Assembly: GCF_025165815.1 (NCBI RefSeq)
Contig: NZ_JAFFZE010000020.1
Location: 19,971 to 83,970 of the forward strand
DNA: 64,000 nt
Direction of reading: 5' to 3'
Source: Actinophytocola gossypii
Lineage (GTDB): Bacteria > Actinomycetota > Actinomycetes > Mycobacteriales > Pseudonocardiaceae
Shown here piece after piece: positions 8,602 to 16,926 of the stretch (positions within the stretch are counted from its first letter, which is position 1; each line of letters opens with the position of its first letter). The translations under genes and the position numbers were made by a program. Under the pieces are notes generated by a model. It had not been told where the DNA came from. It searched no databases and was given only the letters and a program-made list of their open reading frames with translations.

Positions 8602-8963
8602 CCACCGCCCCCGGACGTCCGCTCAGGGACCGCGAACGTCGTGTCGCGGCCAAGATCCTGTCCGCCGCAGCGGGCACGGACGAACTCGTTGCTCAGCTCC
8701 CGGTCGCCCGGGTCCGTTCAGGCGCGGTCACCTTCCTGAACCTGGCCGTGCCGGCCGAGGTGCCCCACGCCAGCGTCCCCGACGGACCGCTCCCGGTATC
8801 CGCCGTAGTGAACGACCCGGACGGACACCCTCTAGGCGAGATCATCGTGTGGGTCGAGGGCGGTTTGCTCTCCGCGCTGGAGTACGCGTGGGTGACCGAC
8901 GAGGAGCCAGGCGAATGGCCGGCCCCCGAGCACGTCTCCACCTCGGGTCAGAGCGGTCCGTAA
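8598..8963 (+). CDS. candidate immunity protein
   Basis: 121 aa, acidic, no signal peptide. It begins with RPLRDRERRVAAKILSA and carries LSALEYAWVTDEEPGEWP near the C-terminus. Similar short proteins with an L-E-x-Y/W-x-x-D-E-P-x-x-W/F-P ending sit behind toxins in actinobacterial genomes (recollection). ATG overlaps the toxin stop (ATGA), so the two are made in step. Function as the cognate antitoxin is inferred from position and size only. Confidence 0.55.
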   Translation: MTTAPGRPLRDRERRVAAKILSAAAGTDELVAQLPVARVRSGAVTFLNLAVPAEVPHASVPDGPLPVSAVVNDPDGHPLGEIIVWVEGGLLSALEYAWVTDEEPGEWPAPEHVSTSGQSGP

Positions 8964-8968
8964 CACAG

Positions 8969-8986
8969 AACCGGCCGCGGCCGGTT
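8969..8986. promoter_or_regulatory. 18-bp perfect palindrome after the toxin cassette
   Basis: AACCGGCCGCGGCCGGTT is fully self-complementary and lies 6 bp after the immunity-gene stop and ~124 bp before the ABC transporter start. It could be a repressor site for the exporter or part of a terminator; no T-tract follows. Confidence 0.4.
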
Positions 8987-9109
8987 CGAGCGGCGAGTGC
9001 CACGGCGGGCGCAGAGCGGTTGGGATCCGCAGTGGTAGGGCTGGCCCCACCACGGATCTCCTGGTTCGCACCAGTGTTTTCGGGAGGTGGAGGGGCGAGG
9101 CTTGTTCTC

Positions 9110-9889
9110 GTGCGACACACGAACGAGAACCACCCGAGCGCGGTCGTCCAGTTGAACGACGTGCGCAGGACCTACGGCGGCAAGCGCACCAGCGTGGCCG
9201 CCCTCGACGGCGTCACCGCGGGCTTCGGCCGCGCCAGCTTCACGGCGGTGATGGGGCCCTCCGGCTCCGGCAAGAGCACCTTCCTGCACTGCGCCGCCGG
9301 CCTCGACCGGCCGACCGGCGGCAGTGTCCTGATCGAGGGCCAGGACCTCGGCGAGCTGTCCGAGGTCGAGCTGACCCGCCTGCGCCGCGAGCGCGTCGGG
9401 TTCGTGTTCCAGGCCTTCAACCTGCTGCCCGCGCTCACCGTGCAGGACAACGTCACCCTGCCACTGCGGCTCGCCGGGCGGCGGCCGAAGCCGGCGCTGG
9501 TGCGGCAGGTCCTCGACCAGGTCGGGCTCGGTGAGCGGCGCAAGCACCTGCCGGCCGAGCTCTCCGGCGGCCAGCAGCAGCGGGTCGCCATCGCCCGCGC
9601 GCTGGTCACCCGGCCGGCGGTGCTGTTCGCCGACGAACCGACCGGCGCCCTCGACACGCACACCGCGCGGGACGTCCTCGGCCTGCTGCGGGGCTCGGTC
9701 GACCACGCCGGGCAGACCGTCGTCATGGTCACCCACGATCCGGTCGCCGCCTCCTACGCCGACCGCGTGGTGTTCCTCGCCGACGGGCGGCTCGTCGGCG
9801 AGCTGCCGAACCCGACCGCGGAGGCCGTCGCCGAGCGGATGACGCACCTCGGCGCCTGGGCCGAGCGCACCGCCACCGGGGTGTACTGA
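9110..9889 (+). CDS. ABC exporter ATP-binding protein (MacB/LolD type)
   Basis: 259 aa ATPase. Walker A MGPSGSGKST, Q-loop VFQAFNLLPALT, signature LSGGQQQRVAIARAL, Walker B VLFADEPTGALD and H-loop VMVTHDP are all intact. The A-F-N-L-L-P sequence is typical of MacB/LolD/BceA ATPases that pair with FtsX permeases. GTG 9110 is preceded by GGAGGTGGAGG. The FtsX-like permease follows with overlapping stop/start (TGATG). The two-component system downstream probably senses the substrate, possibly a cell-wall-active peptide. Confidence 0.93.
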   Translation: MRHTNENHPSAVVQLNDVRRTYGGKRTSVAALDGVTAGFGRASFTAVMGPSGSGKSTFLHCAAGLDRPTGGSVLIEGQDLGELSEVELTRLRRERVGFVFQAFNLLPALTVQDNVTLPLRLAGRRPKPALVRQVLDQVGLGERRKHLPAELSGGQQQRVAIARALVTRPAVLFADEPTGALDTHTARDVLGLLRGSVDHAGQTVVMVTHDPVAASYADRVVFLADGRLVGELPNPTAEAVAERMTHLGAWAERTATGVY

Positions 9890-12378
9890 TGCTCCGGCTC
9901 GCCTTGCGCACGTTGCGCTTCCGCAAGGGCGCGTTCCTCGCGACCTTCCTCGCCATGACGTTCGGCGCCGTGATCGTGCTGGCCTGCGGCGGCCTGATGG
10001 AGACCGGCATCCGCTCCGAGGTCCCCGCCCAGCGGCTCGCCGGCGTCCCGATCGTCGTCACCGCCGGGCAGTCCTACCAGCTGCCCAAGGAGAACCCGGA
10101 CGACCCGGAGGAGGACGTCATGTCCGGCGTGCTCGCCGAACGCGTCCGCCTCGACACCGACTTGCTGTCCTCTGTGGACTCCGTGCCGGGGGTCGCGAAC
10201 GCGGTCGGCGACGTCACCTTCCCGACCGAGGTGGCCGGCGCGCCGGTCGAGGCGCACGGGTGGGCCGCCGCTCCACCGGACCTGCGCACCGGCGAGGCCC
10301 CGGGGCGGGGCGAGGTCGTGCTCGCCGGGGACCACCGCGTCGGCGACGAGGTCGAGGTCGTCGTGCACGGGCGGGCGGAGACCTTCACCGTGTCCGGGAT
10401 CGTCGACGGCGGGATGTACTTCGCGGACCCGGACGCCCGCCGGCTCGCCGGTCACCCGGACACCGTGGACGCGTTCGCGCTGCGCACCGAACCCGGCGCG
10501 GACGTCGGCCAGGTGGCCGCCGCGGTCGACGAGGCGTTGCGCGGCTCGGGCGCGGTCGTGCGTACCGGCGACGAGCGGGGCGTGGCCGAGTTCCCCGAGG
10601 CGGTGGCCGGCGGCGAGAACCTGATCGTGCTGGCCGGTGTGTTCGGCGGACTGTCGATCAGCGTCGCGCTGTTCGTCGTGGCGACCACGCTCGGCCTGTC
10701 GATCCAGCAGCGTGCCCGCGAGCTGGCGCTGCTGCGCGCCATCGGCACCACCCCAGGACAGCTGCGCCGGATGGTGCTCGGCGAGGCGGTGGTGACCTCG
10801 CTGTTCGCGACCGCGTTCGGCGTGCTGCTCGGTGTCCTGTTCGGACAGTGGCTGTTCGACCGGCTCGCCGACGCCGGCGTGGTGCCCCGGGAGATGGTGT
10901 TCCACCTCGGCTGGATCCCGATGATCGTCGCCGTCGGGTCGGCGCTGCTGATCACCCTCGCCGCCGCGTGGGTCGCCGGGCGGCGCGCGGCCCGGGCGCG
11001 GCCGACCGAGGCCCTGGTCGAGGCGGGGATCCAGCGGCGGTGGCTGTCGCCGGTGCGGCTGATCCTGGCACTGCTCAGCTTCGGCGGCGGGATCGCGCTG
11101 TTCGTGGTGACGATCGCGGTGATGACCGGGCCGATCGCGGCGAGCACGGCCGGGCCCGCGGTACTGCTGTGGGCGATCGGGCTCGCGCTGATCGGGCCGG
11201 GCATCACCCGGGTGATGCTGGCGGTGTTCCGCGGCCCGGTGCGCGCGGTCACCGGCGTCGGCGGCTACCTGGCGACGCTGAACGCCCGCACCAGGACCGT
11301 CCGGATGGCCGCCGTGGTCACCCCGATCATGCTGGTCACCGGTGTCTCGACGGCCAACATCTACCTGCAGACGACCACGGTCGAGGTCGCCAACGAGGCG
11401 TACGCGGAGAGCCTGCGCGCCGACCTGGTGCTGCGCTCGGCCACCGGCGGGCTGCCGACCGACCTGGTCGAGGACGTGCGTGCCGTGCCGGGCGTGGCCG
11501 CCGCGTCGGAGTTCGCCAGCACGACCGCCTACGTCGCCGCCCCGTACGACGACTCGCAGACCGAGGAGGGCTGGCCGGTGCAGGGCGTCAGCGCCGACGG
11601 CGCCGGCGAGACCACCTCGGTCGCCCTCACCGAGGGCTCGCTGGCCGACCTGCGTGGCGACACGATCGCGCTGCCCGTCGACCACGCCGCCGAGTTGGGC
11701 CGGGGCATCGGTGACGAGATCACCATGACCATGGGCGACGGCGCCGAGGTCGACGTGCGGATCGTCGGCCTGTACCCGGCCCGTGAGGGCTTCGCGACGC
11801 TGCTGATGCCCGCCGACCTGGTCGCCGAGCACACCACGTCCGGCCTGCCGGCCCAGATCCTGGTCCGCACGGCCGACGGCGCATCGACCGACGCCGTGTC
11901 CTCGGCGCTGGCCGGACTCGCCCCCGGGGTGGCCGTCGCCGGGCGCGACGCGCTGACGTCGGACTACGCCGAACAGCAGGAGCTCGGCGCGTTGATCAAC
12001 TACCTGATGGCCGGGATGATCATCGCCTACACCGCGATCTCCATGGTCAACACCCTGGTGATGTCCACGTCCGCGCGCCGCCGCGAGTTCGGCCTGCAAC
12101 GCCTGACCGGCTCCACCCGGGCCCAGGTGCTGCGGATGATGGGCGTCGAGGCCCTGATGCTGGCCGTGATCGGCGTCGTCCTCGGCACCGTCGTCACGGC
12201 GGCCACGGTGATGCCGTTCACCATCGTCACCGACGGCTCGCTGTTGCCGTCCGGTCCACTGTGGATCTACCTGTCCATCGTCGGCGCCACCACGGTGCTG
12301 ACCCTCGGCGCCACCCTGTTGACCACCTGGCTCTCGCTGCGCCCCCGTCCCGCGGAGGCGGCCGTCGCACCAGCGTGA
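9889..12378 (+). CDS. FtsX-family ABC permease
   Basis: 829 aa. An N-terminal helix is followed by a large extracytoplasmic MacB-PCD-like domain (~40-235), an FtsX domain of three to four helices (~245-375), a second helix pair, another periplasmic-type domain and a final FtsX domain (~705-820). The architecture is that of long actinobacterial MacB-like permeases acting in envelope stress or peptide/lipid export rather than uptake. Start and stop are unambiguous; the ATG overlaps the stop of the ATPase gene. A strong hairpin terminator follows. Confidence 0.92.
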   Translation: MLRLALRTLRFRKGAFLATFLAMTFGAVIVLACGGLMETGIRSEVPAQRLAGVPIVVTAGQSYQLPKENPDDPEEDVMSGVLAERVRLDTDLLSSVDSVPGVANAVGDVTFPTEVAGAPVEAHGWAAAPPDLRTGEAPGRGEVVLAGDHRVGDEVEVVVHGRAETFTVSGIVDGGMYFADPDARRLAGHPDTVDAFALRTEPGADVGQVAAAVDEALRGSGAVVRTGDERGVAEFPEAVAGGENLIVLAGVFGGLSISVALFVVATTLGLSIQQRARELALLRAIGTTPGQLRRMVLGEAVVTSLFATAFGVLLGVLFGQWLFDRLADAGVVPREMVFHLGWIPMIVAVGSALLITLAAAWVAGRRAARARPTEALVEAGIQRRWLSPVRLILALLSFGGGIALFVVTIAVMTGPIAASTAGPAVLLWAIGLALIGPGITRVMLAVFRGPVRAVTGVGGYLATLNARTRTVRMAAVVTPIMLVTGVSTANIYLQTTTVEVANEAYAESLRADLVLRSATGGLPTDLVEDVRAVPGVAAASEFASTTAYVAAPYDDSQTEEGWPVQGVSADGAGETTSVALTEGSLADLRGDTIALPVDHAAELGRGIGDEITMTMGDGAEVDVRIVGLYPAREGFATLLMPADLVAEHTTSGLPAQILVRTADGASTDAVSSALAGLAPGVAVAGRDALTSDYAEQQELGALINYLMAGMIIAYTAISMVNTLVMSTSARRREFGLQRLTGSTRAQVLRMMGVEALMLAVIGVVLGTVVTAATVMPFTIVTDGSLLPSGPLWIYLSIVGATTVLTLGATLLTTWLSLRPRPAEAAVAPA

Positions 12379-12391
12379 GCCGGGCCGGCGG

Positions 12392-12425
12392 AGGGGCGCC
12401 CACGACTCCGGTCGCGGGCGCCCCT
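12392..12425 (+). terminator. intrinsic terminator-like hairpin after the FtsX permease
   Basis: AGGGGCGCCC pairs with GGGCGCCCCT across a 14-nt loop, starting 14 bp after the permease stop. No long T-tract follows, as is usual in this kind of genome. Confidence 0.7.
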
Positions 12426-12469
12426 TCCGTTCGTCGGGCAGTGCGCGCGGGGCGGCACGCCGTCACCGC

Positions 12470-12475
12470 TACGCT
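12470..12475 (+). promoter_or_regulatory. -10 element of leaderless promoter, sensor kinase
   Basis: TACGCT, seven bases before the GTG at 12483. The terminator just upstream plus this element indicate that the two-component genes have their own promoter. Confidence 0.55.
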
Positions 12476-12482
12476 TCCGCGC

Positions 12483-13625
12483 GTGACCAATCGCCGGTGG
12501 GTACCGGAGTGGTGGAGCAGGTCCAGTGTCACGGTCCGGGATCTCCCGCTCGCGTTGCTGCTCCTCGCGATGTCGTTCGTGCCGACGTTCCAGAGCCACG
12601 GAACGCAGCTCGGCGGGCTGCCCCACCGCGCGTTCGACGCGCTGGCCGTGGTCGCGGTCGCCCTCCAGTGCCTCCCGCTCGCCGGACGCCGCCGCTGGCC
12701 GCTCGGGTGCCTGGCGCTGGCGTCGGCCGGCTTCGCGGTCGACCAGCTGCTCGGCTACCACTCGCTCGGCGGCACCGGGTTCGCCATCCTGCTGCTGAGT
12801 GCCGGGGCGCACCTGGGCCACCACCGCCGGACCACCGCGATCGCCCTCACCGCGGCGTACCTGCCGCTGGTGGCCGCGCTCGTCCTGCTCGGCGGGACCG
12901 AGAAGCCGGACGGGTACGTGACGTTCTACCTGGCGTCCGCCCTGGTGTGGGCGATCGGGACGTGGCTGCGCGGCACCCGCGCCGCGGAGGCCGACCGCCG
13001 CCGCCGGGTCGCCGAGGAGACCCGCGCCGCCGAACGTGCCAGGATCGCCCGCGAACTGCACGACGTCGTGGCCCACCACGTGACCGCGATGGTCATGCAG
13101 GCCGAGGCGGCGCGGTACCTGACCGACGCGCCGGACCGGGTCGACGCGGCCCTGTCCTCGGTCACCGACTCCGGCCGCCGGGCGATCACCGACCTGCGGC
13201 ACCTGCTCCAGATGATCAACCCCGACCACGGCACGGGGACGGCCGCCCCGCTCAGCGCCCTCGTGGAGCAGACCCGCCAGGCCGGCCAGCCGGTGGACTT
13301 CACCGAGAACGGCACCCCGGCGGCGTCCACCGGCGACGTCGACCTCGTGGTCTACCGGGTGGTGCAGGAGTCCCTGACGAACGCGCTCAAGTACGCCCAC
13401 GGCAGCCGCACCTCGGTCCGGGTGGACCACGGCGAAACGGAGGTCACCGTGCGGATCAGCACGGACGGTTCCGGTGCACGGGCCGGTTTCCCCGTCGGAA
13501 GCGGCCGCGGCCTCGCCGGCCTGCGCGAACGCGTCGACGTACTCGGCGGCGAGTTCAGCGCGAGCCCGCGGACCGACGGCGGCTTCGTCGTACACGCCCG
13601 AGTACCGGCCGGGATCTCGTCGTGA
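12483..13625 (+). CDS. sensor histidine kinase (HisKA_3, LiaS/DesK-like)
   Basis: 380 aa. Four hydrophobic segments (~20-135) anchor it in the membrane. They are followed by a cytoplasmic coiled region and RARIARELHDVVAHHVTAM with the phospho-accepting His, then a HATPase_c domain with VVQESLTNALKYAHG and a G2 box GRGLAGLRERV. The short extracytoplasmic loops are typical of intramembrane-sensing kinases that work with ABC exporters. The response regulator gene overlaps its end (GTGA). The likely target is the adjacent ABC exporter at 9110-12378. Confidence 0.92.
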   Translation: MTNRRWVPEWWSRSSVTVRDLPLALLLLAMSFVPTFQSHGTQLGGLPHRAFDALAVVAVALQCLPLAGRRRWPLGCLALASAGFAVDQLLGYHSLGGTGFAILLLSAGAHLGHHRRTTAIALTAAYLPLVAALVLLGGTEKPDGYVTFYLASALVWAIGTWLRGTRAAEADRRRRVAEETRAAERARIARELHDVVAHHVTAMVMQAEAARYLTDAPDRVDAALSSVTDSGRRAITDLRHLLQMINPDHGTGTAAPLSALVEQTRQAGQPVDFTENGTPAASTGDVDLVVYRVVQESLTNALKYAHGSRTSVRVDHGETEVTVRISTDGSGARAGFPVGSGRGLAGLRERVDVLGGEFSASPRTDGGFVVHARVPAGISS

Positions 13626-14284
13626 GCGCACCGACGCGGGTGCTGGTGTGCGACGACCAGTTGCTGGTCCGCGCCGGGCTGGTGACGATCATCGACGCCC
13701 AGCCGGACCTCGAGGTGGTCGGCGAGTGCGGTGACGGGCAGGCCGCCGTCGACCTCGCCGGCCGGTTGCGCCCGGACGTCGTGGTGATGGACGTGCGGAT
13801 GCCGGTACTCGACGGCATCGAGGCCACCCGCAGGCTCGCCGGTGCCGGAGTGGAGCGGCCAGGCAAGGTGCTCGTACTGACGACGTTCAACCTGGACGAG
13901 TACGTCTACGAGGCGCTGCGCGCGGGGGCGAGCGGGTTCCTGCTCAAGGACGCCCCGCCGCCCCAGCTCCTGCACGGCGTGCGGACCGTGGCCACCGGCG
14001 CGGCGCTGCTCGCCCCCGAGGTGACGCGCCAGCTCGTGGGCCGGTACGCCGCCCGGATCCGGCCGGCGGAGGACGACCACCCGGACGACATCCCGGTGAC
14101 CCCGCGCGAGCTGGAGGTGCTCCGCCTCATCGCGGACGGGCGCTCCAACAGCGAGATCGCCGCGACCCTGCTGATCAGCCAGGAGACCGTGAAGACGTTC
14201 GTCTCCCGCATCCTCACCAAGCTCGGGCTCCGGGACCGGGTCCAGGCGGTCGTCTACGCCTACCGCCGGGGCCTCGTGACCTGA
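13622..14284 (+). CDS. NarL/LuxR-family response regulator
   Basis: 220 aa. The receiver domain shows CDDQLLVRAGL (acidic pocket), phospho-Asp in VVVMDVRMPVLDG, Thr in VLTTFN and Lys in FLLKDAP. A LuxR-type helix-turn-helix follows at ~155-215 (VTPRELEVLRLIADG, SNSEIAATLLISQETVKTFV). GTG overlaps the kinase stop by four bases, so the pair is co-translated. It ends 7 bp before the convergent lipoprotein gene. Confidence 0.95.
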   Translation: MSAPTRVLVCDDQLLVRAGLVTIIDAQPDLEVVGECGDGQAAVDLAGRLRPDVVVMDVRMPVLDGIEATRRLAGAGVERPGKVLVLTTFNLDEYVYEALRAGASGFLLKDAPPPQLLHGVRTVATGAALLAPEVTRQLVGRYAARIRPAEDDHPDDIPVTPRELEVLRLIADGRSNSEIAATLLISQETVKTFVSRILTKLGLRDRVQAVVYAYRRGLVT

Positions 14285-14291
14285 CGGTCGC

Positions 14292-15182
14292 TCAGCCCTG
14301 CTCCGCGACCTGCCCGGCCACCTTCTGGATCTTCTCGACGACCAGGTCGGGCGCGTCCCGGTAGACGTGGTGCCCGCTGCCCTCGGCGGTGCTCAGGTTG
14401 CTGTCGCTGGAGAGCGCGAGCCACTTGCGCTGGCCGTCGGCCCAGGCCTGCTCCAGTCCCGGCCCGTACTCGGGCACGCCCTGCGCGAGGTACTGCTGCC
14501 CGTGCTGGATCACCTCGACCGGGACGTCCCCGGCGGACCGGACCTCGCCGTCGGTGATCTTGAGCAGTTCCGGGTTCTGCCCGTCGAATCCCGCCAGATT
14601 GCCGTCCCGCAGCTGCACCGCCGGCCCGGTGGCCGACTCGGGGATCTCCCGGAGCAGGTCCGCGCGCTGGGTCGGGGAGGTGGCGTCCATCAGCACCAGA
14701 CCAGCGACCCGGTCCTGGTGCTCCGGGGCGTACCGCCCGATGATCAGCCCGCCGAGCGAGTGCCCGGCGAGCACGGCCGGCGCGTCCCCGGCGACCTCGT
14801 CGAGCACCGCGGTCAGCACGTTCCCGGTGGTCTCCATGGTCTGCGGTCCGTCGGGCTTGTCGCTGGCGCCGGCGCCGAGCCGGTCGTAGGAGCAGACCCG
14901 GTTCTCCGCGCTCAGGGCCTCCTGGATGCCGGCCAGATCCTCGACGTCGTCACCCCCGCCGTGCAGCAGCACGACGACCGGCTCGCCCTCGGCCGCCTCC
15001 CCCGAGCAGGACACGTTCACCGACTTGCCGTCGACGTCGATCTTCTTGGTCCCGGTGAAGACGTCCTCCTGGTTCGCGGTCGTATCCGCCCCGCCCACCG
15101 ACGATCCCTCACAGCCGACGAGCGCGACACTGACGGCGCAGCACAGCGCGAACACAGCAGACGTCCTGCGATGGCGGATCAC
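14292..15182 (-). CDS. secreted alpha/beta-hydrolase lipoprotein
   Basis: 296 aa. A signal peptide ends in the lipobox L-V-G-C, so the mature protein should be acylated and surface-anchored. The hydrolase core shows HGGGDD (oxyanion region), SYDRLGAG, nucleophile elbow GHSLGG with the serine, and a late G-S-G-H-H supplying the catalytic His. Substrate is unknown; a lipase, esterase or peptidase role is possible. GTG is preceded by AGGAGGG. It is convergent with the response regulator and lies downstream of hxlR on the same strand. Confidence 0.88.
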   Translation of the reverse strand: MIRHRRTSAVFALCCAVSVALVGCEGSSVGGADTTANQEDVFTGTKKIDVDGKSVNVSCSGEAAEGEPVVVLLHGGGDDVEDLAGIQEALSAENRVCSYDRLGAGASDKPDGPQTMETTGNVLTAVLDEVAGDAPAVLAGHSLGGLIIGRYAPEHQDRVAGLVLMDATSPTQRADLLREIPESATGPAVQLRDGNLAGFDGQNPELLKITDGEVRSAGDVPVEVIQHGQQYLAQGVPEYGPGLEQAWADGQRKWLALSSDSNLSTAEGSGHHVYRDAPDLVVEKIQKVAGQVAEQG

Positions 15183-15324
15183 AAAGCCCTCCTGGGGTGA
15201 AGCAAGTTCGGAACAGGGAAAGAGGAACCCGGCGTAGGTGCAACAGGCCCCTTCGACTACGCCGAACGCTACTGATCCGATACCCCGAAATCGTCACCAC
15301 GAGGTGGACACCCGCACGTAGCTC

Positions 15325-15705
15325 TCACGGGGGACAGGCGGCCGCCCGCTCCTGCGCGGCCAGCAACTCGTCCCCGTGCTCGGCCGTCCACCGGGCGAGT
15401 GCGCGCATCGGTCCGTCGACCAGGCTCGCGCCGAGCGCGGTGAGCCGGTACTCGACACGCGGCGGCGCGGCGCGATAGCTGAGGCGTTCGACCAGGCCGT
15501 TGGCGACCAGTCGACGCAGGGTCTCGGTCAGTACCTTGTCGCTGAGACCGCCGACCGCACCGAGCAACTCGACCCGCCGCCGCGGTCCGGTGTGCAGCCC
15601 GGCGAGCACGACCGGGTCCCAGGTGTGGGCGAACAGGTCGGTCGTCGACCGCAACCGGCAGTCCGCGAGCATCTCCACGCAGGGGCCGCTTGGGTCATCC
15701 GCCAT
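15325..15705 (-). CDS. HxlR-family transcriptional regulator
   Basis: 126 aa winged-helix protein. Hallmarks are the N-terminal Cys (DCRLRS), the HTH GLSDKVLTETLRRLVANGLVE with the typical wing R-V-E-Y-R-L-T-A-L-G, and a C-terminal dimerisation helix. HxlR proteins commonly act as redox or aldehyde sensors controlling a divergent reductase. Here the divergent gene is an F420 reductase 63 bp away, with a TACC-N8-GGTA inverted repeat between them. Confidence 0.92.
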   Translation of the reverse strand: MADDPSGPCVEMLADCRLRSTTDLFAHTWDPVVLAGLHTGPRRRVELLGAVGGLSDKVLTETLRRLVANGLVERLSYRAAPPRVEYRLTALGASLVDGPMRALARWTAEHGDELLAAQERAAACPP

Positions 15706-15730
15706 GCCGCCATTTTCGCGCGCCGTTCCC

Positions 15731-15746
15731 TACCGGTTGGTGGGTA
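15731..15746. promoter_or_regulatory. candidate HxlR operator
   Basis: TACC-N8-GGTA inverted repeat midway between hxlR and the F420 reductase gene, just upstream of the reductase -10 element. HxlR-family sites are usually short inverted repeats in such divergent gaps. Confidence 0.4.
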
Positions 15747-15756
15747 TCGGAATTCC

Positions 15757-15762
15757 TACGGT
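15757..15762 (+). promoter_or_regulatory. -10 element of leaderless promoter, F420 reductase
   Basis: TACGGT six bases before ATG 15769. It supports that ATG as the genuine start, which matters because the reading frame breaks soon after it. Confidence 0.5.
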
Positions 15763-15768
15763 GGCCCC

Positions 15769-16391
15769 ATGCGAATCGGAACCTGGGCACCGGCAACCTC
15801 GCCACCGCACTGGGTGCGGCGTGGGGCCGGGCCGGGCACGAGGTGTTGGTGGGCGGGCGGTCACCGGACAAGGCGGCGACCGCGGCCACCCGAATGGGCG
15901 GGCGGGCCGTGACCCCGGCCGAGGCGGTCGCCGGTCGGGACGCGGTGCTGGTCGCCGTCTCCTGGCAGGGGCTGCCGCACATCCTGAACGACGCCGGAGC
16001 GGCGGGTGGTTCGCTCGCCGGTACCCCGCTGATCGACCCCACCAACGCCGTCGAACACGGCGTCGGCGAGCTGGTCACCGCGGACCGACGGGCGATCGCC
16101 GAGCACATCGCGGACTGGGCACCCGGTGCCCAGGTGGTGAAGGCGTTCCACATGTTCCCGGCCGACCAGTGGCGGGAAGGGGCCGAACCGGTGACGGTCG
16201 TGCTGGCCGGTGACGACGAGAACGCGTTGCGGGTCACCTCCCGCCTGGTCACCGACGTGGGCGCGCGGCCGGCCGTGCTCGGACCCCTGCGGCGAGCCCG
16301 TCAGCTCGAGGAGGTCGCCGGGTTCACGATCGGGCTCGCGTTCTCGGGCGTCGACCCGAACGCCGCCGTTCCCCGGGTACCCACGAGCTGA
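15769..16391 (+). pseudogene. NADPH-dependent F420 reductase-like gene with early frameshift
   Basis: From ATG 15769 the frame reads MRIGTWAPAT and is wrong. From 15783 the +1 frame reads LGTGNLATALGAAWGRAG, the Rossmann dinucleotide-binding loop, and continues intact to the stop. Family members start MRIGILGTGNLA, so one base is missing between 15778 and 15783. With it restored the protein is ~207 aa and normal: GxGNxA, DPTNAVEHG, KAFHMFPADQW. Either the deletion is a sequencing error in a working gene or the gene is recently broken. Members interconvert NADP(H) and F420(H2) or are NADP oxidoreductases. It is divergent from hxlR, whose product probably controls it. Confidence 0.82.
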
Positions 16392-16395
16392 GCGC

Positions 16396-16439
16396 GGCGA
16401 AGGGGCGCCCCCGCCTCCGGTCGTGGACGCCCCTTCGCC
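16396..16439. terminator. bidirectional terminator hairpin
   Basis: GGCGAAGGGGCG pairs perfectly with CGCCCCTTCGCC around a 20-nt loop, between the convergent F420 reductase and YCII genes. Confidence 0.75.
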
Positions 16440-16446
16440 CGCCGGG

Positions 16447-16812
16447 TCACCCCATGTCCTCGGCCTCGACGATCTGCCGGATCTCGACCTCGACCTCCAT
16501 CGTGGCGAACAGGTCGAGGTACTCCTTGGCGAACTCCACCGCCTCCGCCCGGTCCTTGGCGTTGATCAGCGCGAAGCCACCGATGACCTCCTTGGCCTCG
16601 GTGAACGGGCCGTCGGTCACTCTGGTGTCGCCGTCGACGGGCTTGCGCACCAGCGCGCCCTTCTCCGACGGGTGCACGCCCTCACCGCTGATCAGGATGC
16701 CCTTCTCGGCCGACGCCTGGATGAACGCGCCCATCCGCGCGACGAACTCGGGGTTCGGGTTCCACGCCTCGGCGTTGCGCTCGTCGAGCCGGTGCATCAT
16801 CAGAAACCGCAT
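16447..16812 (-). CDS. YCII-related (DGPF) domain protein
   Basis: 121 aa, small cytoplasmic ferredoxin-like fold. MRFLMMHRLDE at the start and VTDGPFTEAKEVIGGFALI in the middle give the family signature (D-G-P-F). ATG 16812 has AGGAG at 6 nt; an upstream in-frame ATG at 16830 lacks one. These proteins often accompany ECF sigma factors, but none is adjacent here. Function unknown; some relatives are dehydrochlorinases. Confidence 0.88.
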   Translation of the reverse strand: MRFLMMHRLDERNAEAWNPNPEFVARMGAFIQASAEKGILISGEGVHPSEKGALVRKPVDGDTRVTDGPFTEAKEVIGGFALINAKDRAEAVEFAKEYLDLFATMEVEVEIRQIVEAEDMG

Positions 16813-16926
16813 GGTCGCTCCTGGGTCCATGGCTGGGGTCCGGTGTGTCGATCCGGACGCGATGACCAGCCTTCACCGACGCGTCGGACGGCGGCGGGTC
16901 CGATCGACACGCGCGCCCGAGAATTT

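Noticed and set aside
7460..8963. Full ESX/type VII secretion locus
   Set aside because: No EccC, EccB, EccD or mycosin genes occur in the window; only a substrate-type cassette is present.
14292..15182. Alpha/beta-hydrolase lipoprotein as part of the two-component operon
   Set aside because: It is on the opposite strand, convergent with the response regulator, and has its own ribosome-binding site.
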